DNA from: Verrucomicrobiota bacterium
GTDB lineage: Bacteria > Verrucomicrobiota > Verrucomicrobiia > Limisphaerales > SXQI01
Length of the DNA stretch: 11,887 nucleotides
Direction of reading: 5' to 3'
Assembly (NCBI GenBank): GCA_008933045.1
Contig: WBXJ01000071.1
Location: 1 to 11,887 of the forward strand
This document shows, piece by piece, positions 7,489 to 11,887 of the stretch (its first letter is position 1; each line of letters opens with the position of its first letter). A program made the position numbers and the translations under genes. The notes beneath the pieces were generated by a model. It had not been told where the DNA came from. It saw nothing but the letters and a program-made list of their open reading frames with translations, and searched no databases.

Positions 7489-9336
7489 TTCGCGTTCTTT
7501 GATTGCTTTTACCAAATCCACAACCACTTCGGAACGAAGTTTAACCCCCGTATTTCCTTTTCCATGGATTCGGACGGCGACCTGGTTCGCAGCCATTTCG
7601 CGACTCCCGATGACAAGCATGGTGTGAACTTTCGCTGTTTCGGCGCGGAGAATTTTGCCGTTGATTTTATCAGTTCCGTAATCGCCTTCGGCACGGACTT
7701 GTTGAGCACGGAGTTCCGCCACGATTTCTTTGGCATAGGCCACCAAGGGTTCCTCGTCGCCGATCGTGATAACACGCACCTGTTCCGGAGCGAGCCATAG
7801 CGGGAAGTTGCCGGCGTAATGTTCGATAAGAAACCCAATGAACCGTTCGTGCGTTCCAAGCGGGGCGCGATGGATGCAGAGCGGTGTCTCATCGGTATTT
7901 TCGCGGCTGCGGTAGGTGAGTCCAAATTTGGCGGGGACGGCGAAATCAACTTGGTTAGTTGCGATCGTGAATTCGCGACCAATCGCACTCCATACTTGCA
8001 CATCGATTTTCGGGCCGTAGAAAGCGGCCTCGTTCGGCACTTCCACGTAGTTAATGCCTGAGTCGATCAACACCTTGCGCACCATGTCCTCCGTGCGTTT
8101 CCACAACTCCGGTTCATTAACAAACTTCAAACCAAGCTTGGACGGATCGTGCGTGCTGAACCGCATGGTGTATTTCTCGATGCCAAAAATCTTGAAGTAT
8201 TTTAAATACATCTCGTTGACAGCTCGAAATTCGTCGGCGAATTGTCCCTCGGTACAATAAATATGCGCGTCGTTCATGTTCAGTGAACGAACTCGCATCA
8301 ATCCAAATAGCTCACCCGATTGCTCATAGCGGTAACAGGTTCCATATTCAGCCAAACGTAACGGGAGATCGCGATAGCTGCGCGGCTCGGCAGCAAAAAT
8401 GCGGTGGTGATGTGGGCAGTTCATCGCCTTCAGATAATACCGCTCCACTTTGAGTGGCTCTTGGCTATCGCCTTTCTTGGATGAATTCTCCTCAACCAAC
8501 TCCATCGGAGGAAACATCGACTCGGCGTAATACGGCAAGTGTCCCGAGGTCTTATACATCTTCTCGCGGGCCAGATGCGGAGTGCGGACTCGGACATAGC
8601 CGGCAGCAAATTCTGTTTCCTTCGCCAAGTTTTCTAGTTCCTCGACAAGCACCGTCCCTTTTGGCAGCCACAATGGAAGCCCCGGGCCCACGTAGTCCGT
8701 GTCCATCGCGAAGAGGCCCATTTCTGCCCCAATTTTGCGGTGATCCCGTTTTTTAGCTTCCTCCTGCATCTTTAGCCAAGACTCTAGCTCGTCCTTGTTT
8801 TTAAATGCCGTGCCATAAAGCCGTTGGAGTTGTTCATTCTTTTCGTTGCCTCGAAAATAAGCCGCGGCCACACGCAGCAGTTTAAACGCTTTAATATTCC
8901 CCGTGCGCATCACATGCGGCCCAGCGCAGAGATCCACAAAGTTACCATTGGTGAAGAACGAAATTGTTTCGCCTGCGGGAATATCGCTCAGCCGTTCGAC
9001 TTTGTATTTTTGACCTTGAGCGACAAAAAAAGCGTGGGCCTCCTCGCGTGCCATGATGCTTTTAGCAAAAACTTGATTTTCTTTGATGACCTTGGTCATC
9101 TCCGCCTCGATTTTAAAAAAGTCGTCCGGCGTAAACCGGTGGCTGGCCAACTCAAAATCGTAATAAAACCCTTCATCCGTCGGGGGTCCGATATCGAGCA
9201 ACGCATCAGGCCAGAGCCGAAGGACAGCCGTCGCGAGCACATGCGCACAGGAATGACGAAGCTTCTGCAGATCGCTCATCGCGTCCCGTTGCTCCAATGT
9301 TTTTCTCTCGACCGCTTCTTTCTCAGGTTCAGCCAT
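7483..9336 (-). CDS. thrS: Threonyl-tRNA synthetase without TGS domain
   Basis: It charges tRNA-Thr with threonine and removes mischarged serine, in the cytoplasm. From the ATG at 9334-9336 the protein has 617 residues. The editing domain is intact, with HSCAH (His28, His32) and CAGPH (Cys137, His141). The catalytic core has the zinc ligands Cys307 (MNCPHH), His358 (NDAHIY) and His489 (IHRAPLGTHERFIGF). The C-terminal anticodon-binding domain runs from about 515 to 610. The editing motifs lie about 45 residues closer to the N-terminus than in the Escherichia coli enzyme (642 residues, recalled), so the usual N-terminal TGS domain is missing. An insertion of about 18 residues (around 278-297) precedes the first zinc ligand. 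A TTG start at 9372 would add 12 hydrophobic residues without restoring TGS, and an in-frame stop lies just upstream. No Shine-Dalgarno sequence is evident. Confidence 0.96.
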   Translation of the reverse strand: MAEPEKEAVERKTLEQRDAMSDLQKLRHSCAHVLATAVLRLWPDALLDIGPPTDEGFYYDFELASHRFTPDDFFKIEAEMTKVIKENQVFAKSIMAREEAHAFFVAQGQKYKVERLSDIPAGETISFFTNGNFVDLCAGPHVMRTGNIKAFKLLRVAAAYFRGNEKNEQLQRLYGTAFKNKDELESWLKMQEEAKKRDHRKIGAEMGLFAMDTDYVGPGLPLWLPKGTVLVEELENLAKETEFAAGYVRVRTPHLAREKMYKTSGHLPYYAESMFPPMELVEENSSKKGDSQEPLKVERYYLKAMNCPHHHRIFAAEPRSYRDLPLRLAEYGTCYRYEQSGELFGLMRVRSLNMNDAHIYCTEGQFADEFRAVNEMYLKYFKIFGIEKYTMRFSTHDPSKLGLKFVNEPELWKRTEDMVRKVLIDSGINYVEVPNEAAFYGPKIDVQVWSAIGREFTIATNQVDFAVPAKFGLTYRSRENTDETPLCIHRAPLGTHERFIGFLIEHYAGNFPLWLAPEQVRVITIGDEEPLVAYAKEIVAELRAQQVRAEGDYGTDKINGKILRAETAKVHTMLVIGSREMAANQVAVRIHGKGNTGVKLRSEVVVDLVKAIKEREA

Positions 9337-9462
9337 AATAACGTTCAATGAGACAACCAAAAAGAAGGTCAAAGGTCAATTGGATCAATCTCAGTTTGTA
9401 GAAACCCCAGAGGCAGTGGTGCTCGCAATGGCCAGAAAAACTCCAACCCACTATTAAATCTC

Positions 9463-9633
9463 ATGGACAACTACACCTCAATCTTGGAGCCCTTTGCTCA
9501 AAGTAATCTCTGCCTTCATGACGGTCGCGTGGTCATCTCCCCTGCTCCTCCCCAGGATTTCGTCCAACACCTCTCCAGCCAGCTCAAAACAACCACTCTA
9601 CAGGGAGTGATTTCTGTCGCTCCCTCAGTCTGA
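9463..9633 (+). CDS. Possible small protein of 56 residues, unknown function
   Basis: This is an ATG-started frame in the roughly 300-base gap between leuA and thrS, on the opposite strand from both. It begins MDNYTSILEPFAQ, contains GRVVISPAPPQDFV, and ends at TGA, two bases before the end of leuA. About 60% of its third codon positions are G or C by hand count, similar to real genes nearby. There is no Shine-Dalgarno sequence, signal peptide or membrane segment, and I recognise no family. The frame is also open upstream without a start codon, which weakens the case for the chosen start. A hairpin with arms AGGGAG/CTCCCT (within about 9601-9630) falls inside it and could instead be a weak leuA terminator. 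The rest of the gap (9337-9462) shows nothing I can name. Confidence 0.3.
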   Translation: MDNYTSILEPFAQSNLCLHDGRVVISPAPPQDFVQHLSSQLKTTTLQGVISVAPSV

Positions 9634-9635
9634 GA

Positions 9636-11192
9636 TTAAGACTTCGTTTTTTGTGACGGGCTGCTCAGGAACCGGTTGACTGCATTCAGGTACGCGCGGG
9701 TGCTAGCTTCCACGATGTCCGTGCCTGCACCTTTGCCGGTCACGATTTGCTGGTTGCCGAAATCCACTTTAACCGTGACTTCACCCATCGCATCCTGACC
9801 TTCGGAAACGGATCGCAACGCGTAGTCCCGTAGTGATCCCTTGGTTTTAGTGAGTCGATCGATCGCTTTCAGTGCAGCATCTACTGGCCCATCGCCGATG
9901 CTCGCATCCTGGCACACTTCTCCGCCTTCACAATTCCTTCGTAACCGGACGGTTGCTGTCGGGACGGTCAAATTGCCGCAAGTCACGTGTAGATAGTCGA
10001 GCGTCCAGGTTTCTGGAACCTCCGTGATGTGCCCCTCGACCAAGGCCGTGAGGTCGTCGTCGTAGACGAATTTCTTCTTATCACCAATCTCTTTGAACCG
10101 AGCAAAAATCGCCTGAATATCCGCATCGGTCATTTTAAACCCGAGGTGTTTCAACCTTGCAGCCATCGCCGCGCGTCCGCTGTGTTTAGTCAACGGCAAT
10201 TCCGTTCCGCCCCAGCCCACATCCTGCGGATCCATAATCTCATAAGTCTCCCGCTTCTTGAGAATTCCGTCCTGATGAATCCCGCTCGAATGCGCAAACG
10301 CATTTTCGCCCACAATCGCTTTGCTTCGTTGAACAATCAACCCACTCATGCGCGACACTAATCGCGAGGATTTGAGAATTTCCTGAGTCACCACTCCACA
10401 TTCGACGCCGCCATAAAAATCCGCCCGAGTCTTCAGTGCCATCACAATTTCCTCCAACGCGGCATTGCCTGCACGTTCGCCAATCCCGTTGAGAGTACAC
10501 TCCACTTGTCGCGCCCCAGCTCGGACAGCAGCCAACGAATTCGCCACCGCGAGACCTAGGTCATTATGGCAATGCACACTAATGATTGCTCTGCCATTGG
10601 AGAACGCCTCCACCGAATCATGAAGATGCTGAATCAACGCCCCGTATTCCTCCGGCACCGCCCACCCCACAGTATCCGGCACGTTAACGATGGTCGCGCC
10701 CGCAGCGATCACCGCTTTGCATACCTCCACCAAAAAATCCGGTTCCGTACGCGAACCATCCTCCGGAGAAAACTCGACACTCTCCACAAAACCTTTCGCA
10801 CGCCTCACCCCTTCCACAGCCAAACGGATGATCTCGTCTTGAGCTTTGCCCAACTTGAATTCCCGATGAATTTTTGAGGTCGCGAGAAAGACATGAATTC
10901 GACCCCTTTTGCCCGCTGGTTTAACCGCTGCTCCAGCCGCATCAATATCCTTAGCGACACACCGCGCAAGCCCCGCAATCATCGGGCCTTTAATCTCGCG
11001 AGCAATCGTCTGCACCGCCTCAAAATCACCCTCGCTGATCACAGGAAACCCTGCTTCGATCACATCCACCTTCAGCCTCGCCAATTGGTGAGCGATTGCA
11101 AGCTTCTCACGAAGGTTCATCGACGCGCCGGGGCACTGCTCCCCGTCCCGCAACGTCGTATCAAATATCATGATGCGATTCTTTTTCATCAT
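9636..11192 (-). CDS. leuA: 2-isopropylmalate synthase
   Basis: It condenses 2-oxoisovalerate with acetyl-CoA to 2-isopropylmalate, the committed step of leucine biosynthesis, and is normally feedback-inhibited by leucine. The 518 residues show the catalytic DTTLRDGEQCPGASM (11-25, metal ligand Asp11), FSPEDGSRTEP (141-151), SVHCHNDLGLAVANSL (ligands His208 and His210), NGIGERAGNAALEE (ligand Asn243), and GIHQDGILK (304-312). A C-terminal allosteric domain (about 395-510) contains GDGPVDAALKAID and GTDIVEASTRAYLNAVNRF. This full regulatory domain favours LeuA over homocitrate synthase. Two ATGs are adjacent (11192 and 11189). A GGTGAG at 11196-11201 is spaced 3 bases from the first and 6 from the second, so the second may be the true start. 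The upstream leader carries an apparent leucine attenuator. Confidence 0.95.
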   Translation of the reverse strand: MMKKNRIMIFDTTLRDGEQCPGASMNLREKLAIAHQLARLKVDVIEAGFPVISEGDFEAVQTIAREIKGPMIAGLARCVAKDIDAAGAAVKPAGKRGRIHVFLATSKIHREFKLGKAQDEIIRLAVEGVRRAKGFVESVEFSPEDGSRTEPDFLVEVCKAVIAAGATIVNVPDTVGWAVPEEYGALIQHLHDSVEAFSNGRAIISVHCHNDLGLAVANSLAAVRAGARQVECTLNGIGERAGNAALEEIVMALKTRADFYGGVECGVVTQEILKSSRLVSRMSGLIVQRSKAIVGENAFAHSSGIHQDGILKKRETYEIMDPQDVGWGGTELPLTKHSGRAAMAARLKHLGFKMTDADIQAIFARFKEIGDKKKFVYDDDLTALVEGHITEVPETWTLDYLHVTCGNLTVPTATVRLRRNCEGGEVCQDASIGDGPVDAALKAIDRLTKTKGSLRDYALRSVSEGQDAMGEVTVKVDFGNQQIVTGKGAGTDIVEASTRAYLNAVNRFLSSPSQKTKS

Positions 11193-11258
11193 AGTCTCAC
11201 CGTTATTTTTAACTCTCCCACCCCAGGTTGCAAGCCCTCCTCAACGTCAATCCAAACT

Positions 11259-11289
11259 AAAAACCCCACCGCCATTGCTGGCAGTGGGG
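11259..11289 (-). terminator. Intrinsic terminator (3:4 hairpin) of the leuA attenuator
   Basis: Read on the - strand, CCCCAC (11289-11284) pairs with GTGGGG (11269-11264) and TGCC-side GCCA (11282-11279) pairs with TGGC (11274-11271). One mismatch separates the two stems, the loop is GCAA, and five T follow at once (11263-11259). It lies about 67 bases before the leuA start and after the leader-peptide stop, so it would stop transcription before leuA unless an alternative fold prevents it. It could also simply end transcription from upstream, but no - strand gene lies upstream within the window. Confidence 0.8.
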
Positions 11290-11345
11290 CTTCAAAAAAT
11301 CTTCCAACCGAACTAAAACCCCTCCGCCGTCCTGCCAAAAGGCAG
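11280..11345 (-). promoter_or_regulatory. Attenuator switch region of leuA (1:2 and 2:3 pairings)
   Basis: All sequences are read on the - strand. Segment 1, CTGCC (11345-11341), pairs with segment 2, GGCAG (11336-11332), through a TTTT loop. Segment 2 can instead pair with segment 3: GGCAG with CTGCC (11284-11280), and GGGGTTT (11322-11316) with AAGCCCC (11292-11286), about 12 pairs including one U-G. Segment 3 is also the left arm of the terminator hairpin, so the 2:3 and 3:4 folds exclude each other. Segment 1 lies inside the leader peptide, about 12 bases after its leucine run, where a stalled ribosome would cover it. This is the textbook amino-acid attenuator layout, seen here by hand folding. 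Confidence 0.72.
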
Positions 11346-11387
11346 TCGGTCGCCGCTAAGGAGCAAAGCAAGGTTTCTATAACGCAC
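11313..11387 (-). CDS. Leucine-rich leader peptide upstream of leuA
   Basis: This is a 24-codon frame starting with GTG (11387-11385) and ending in TAG (11315-11313). The start is preceded by AGGGG seven bases upstream, a plausible ribosome-binding site. The peptide reads MRYRN, then LALLLSGDRLPFGR, then TAEGF. Four of five residues at positions 6-10 are leucine, encoded by CTT, TTG, CTC and CTT, and a fifth leucine is at 15. The stop comes 23 bases before the terminator hairpin. Translation is proposed to sense charged tRNA-Leu: stalling in the run exposes the antiterminator, while reading through to the stop covers segment 2 and lets the terminator form. The product itself probably has no function. 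The frame is also open upstream to another GTG at 11411. Confidence 0.72.
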   Translation of the reverse strand: MRYRNLALLLSGDRLPFGRTAEGF

Positions 11388-11424
11388 AATTAAACCCCTA
11401 GCAAGTCCCACCCAAAAAGTCAAA

Positions 11425-11445
11425 CGAAATGCAGCAATCATTTCG
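11425..11445. repeat. Inverted repeat, 7-base arms
   Basis: CGAAATG (11425-11431) and CATTTCG (11439-11445) are perfect inverted copies around a 7-base centre. It lies about 40 bases upstream of the leader-peptide start, in a position suitable for an operator or an early leader hairpin. Function unknown. Confidence 0.45.
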
Positions 11446-11475
11446 GCAGCATTCACTCAAATTAAATGTTGCCGA
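11443..11475 (+). repeat. Inverted repeat, 11-base arms, fully paired only in + strand RNA
   Basis: TCGGCAGCATT (11443-11453) pairs with AATGTTGCCGA (11465-11475) around an 11-base loop. In + strand RNA the one non-Watson-Crick position is a G-U wobble; in - strand RNA it is an A-C mismatch. It overlaps the preceding repeat by three bases, so both hairpins could not be complete at once. No T-run follows, so it is not an obvious terminator. Confidence 0.45.
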
Positions 11476-11548
11476 GATAAATGCTTTAAAGAGATGAGGC
11501 AGGGTCTATTGCTCCAGCCGTGACGAGACTGGGGAGGGAATAAGTTAA

Positions 11549-11574
11549 AACTACGTATTTTTTCCTACGTGGTT
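11549..11574. repeat. TACGTA-type inverted repeat upstream of the exported-protein gene
   Basis: AACTACGTA (11549-11557) and TACGTGGTT (11566-11574) form a 9-pair dyad with one G-T wobble around the spacer TTTTTTCC. The inner TACGTA is itself self-complementary. It lies about 130 bases before the start of the exported protein and could be an operator or upstream activator site. Confidence 0.5.
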
Positions 11575-11597
11575 ATTCCCTTTGCATTTTCCTAGTG

Positions 11598-11637
11598 TTC
11601 CACAAAAGATTATGTTTTGATAATCAAAACCGTGGAA
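11598..11637 (+). promoter_or_regulatory. Nested hairpin or operator dyad in the probable 5' leader of the exported-protein gene
   Basis: TTCCAC (11598-11603) pairs with GTGGAA (11632-11637). Inside, GATTAT (11608-11613) pairs with ATAATC (11620-11625), leaving A-rich internal loops and a GTTTTG apical loop. The same bases also contain a perfect 17-base palindrome, GTTTTGATAATCAAAAC (11614-11630), which excludes the inner stem. It ends 63 bases before the ATG. It could be a DNA operator or an RNA element; the sequence alone does not decide. Confidence 0.45.
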
Positions 11638-11700
11638 GAACCATCGGCGATGGCGACCTAATAACGACAATCGCGCGAACCCAACCAATAGGACTCAAAA

Positions 11701-11887
11701 ATGAACCATTCCATCAAATCTTTGTATGCACACTTCACCGCCTTCACCACCCTCCTTTTATGCCTGCTTGGCACGTTAGGATCCGTAACCTCTGTACAAG
11801 CAGCGTTAACGTTTTCAAACACTGGCGGTTCCATCCAAATCACCGGCAGCTCTCCCAAAGCCACCGGCAGCCTGATCATCCCACCCA
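11701..11887 (+). CDS. Exported protein, N-terminal fragment (3' end outside window)
   Basis: Sixty-two codons are visible. The ATG at 11701 follows an AGGA (11690-11693) by seven bases, a good ribosome-binding site. The protein opens with a long signal peptide: MNHSIKSLYAHFTAFTT, a hydrophobic LLLCLLGTLG core, then SVTSVQA with likely cleavage near residue 34-35. The mature start (LTFSNTGGSIQITGSSPKATGSLIIPP) is Gly/Ser/Thr-rich and beta-like. The pattern resembles, from memory, the opening of BspA-like leucine-rich-repeat surface proteins (an 'ITG...G.L.IP' segment before the repeats), but none of the repeat region is in the window. An autotransporter or another large surface protein is equally possible. 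Confidence 0.8.
   Translation, partial: MNHSIKSLYAHFTAFTTLLLCLLGTLGSVTSVQAALTFSNTGGSIQITGSSPKATGSLIIPP

Larger units (their letters stand above)
11388..11700. other. Divergent intergenic region between the leuA leader and an exported-protein gene
   Basis: These 313 bases hold no convincing gene. They must contain the promoter for the leuA leader (-) and very likely the promoter for the exported protein (+), but I could not fix either one. Several inverted repeats listed separately fill much of it: 11425-11445, 11443-11475, 11549-11574 and 11598-11637. A small hairpin, CCATC/GATGG, also lies at 11641-11653. Confidence 0.7.

Noticed and set aside
7268..7502. Two + strand frames of 64-68 residues over the tRNA-Ala region.
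   Set aside because: They translate the tRNA itself; the cloverleaf fully explains the sequence.
11189..11389. A 66-residue - strand frame upstream of leuA, leucine-rich at its start and ending in an overlap with the leuA ATG.
   Set aside because: It runs through the terminator hairpin and would require translation of the whole leader. The GTG frame one base away has a ribosome-binding site, a tighter leucine run and a stop placed correctly before the terminator, so it explains the region better.
11395..11423. TTGACT, 17 bases, TAGGGG as a promoter for the leuA leader (- strand).
   Set aside because: The -10 match is poor, and the same AGGGG serves as the apparent ribosome-binding site of the leader peptide. 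The transcript would start almost at the GTG.
11570..11587. Sigma-54-type promoter upstream of the exported protein (TGG ... TTGC).
   Set aside because: The spacing between GG and GC is 11 bases instead of the required 10, and the TGGCAC core is not matched.
11658..11879. A 73-residue - strand frame at the right edge.
   Set aside because: It is antisense to a well-started signal-peptide gene with a ribosome-binding site and shows no recognisable features.

Overview
This is a bacterial chromosomal window of about 50% GC by eye. It holds mostly housekeeping genes and has no phage, transposon or CRISPR signal. The likely source is a Gram-negative member of the Planctomycetes-Verrucomicrobia-Chlamydiae group, probably a verrucomicrobial lineage. 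This is inferred from the MacA/MacB-type exporter with separate permeases, the small ECF sigma/anti-sigma/secreted-protein trio, and the style of the exported protein that begins at the right edge. No rRNA or other marker is present, so this placement is only moderately secure.

Region 1 (1-4320, + strand) is a tightly packed export operon. It encodes a periplasmic adaptor (5' end outside the window), a LolD/MacB-type ATPase, and two different MacB-type permeases. The genes overlap or lie within 9 bases of each other. The layout suggests an inner-membrane ABC exporter with a heterodimeric permease pair, coupled to an envelope-spanning adaptor.

Region 2 (4359-7153, - strand), read in its own direction, is hisB (histidine biosynthesis), an ECF sigma factor, its membrane-anchored anti-sigma partner, a small secreted protein of unknown function, and a PrxQ/BCP peroxiredoxin. 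The sigma and anti-sigma genes are one base apart. The first four genes may be one transcript, and the peroxiredoxin may belong to it too.

Region 3 (7308-7488) is a single tRNA-Ala(GGC) gene on the + strand. It has a good sigma-70-like promoter and carries the G3:U70 alanine identity pair. It converges on thrS. A perfect 20-base palindrome lies across the thrS stop codon.

Region 4 (7483-11387, - strand) contains thrS and, upstream of it, leuA. The threonyl-tRNA synthetase has no N-terminal TGS domain. The roughly 300 bases between thrS and leuA contain a possible 56-residue ORF on the opposite strand. Upstream of leuA lies what looks like a complete ribosome-mediated attenuator: a 24-codon leader peptide with an LALLL run, a 1:2 hairpin, a 2:3 antiterminator pairing and a 3:4 intrinsic terminator. 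This is the most interesting element in the window.

Region 5 (11388-11887) is a roughly 310-base divergent intergenic stretch rich in inverted repeats, followed by the first 62 codons of an exported protein on the + strand. No clearly new multi-gene system is visible.
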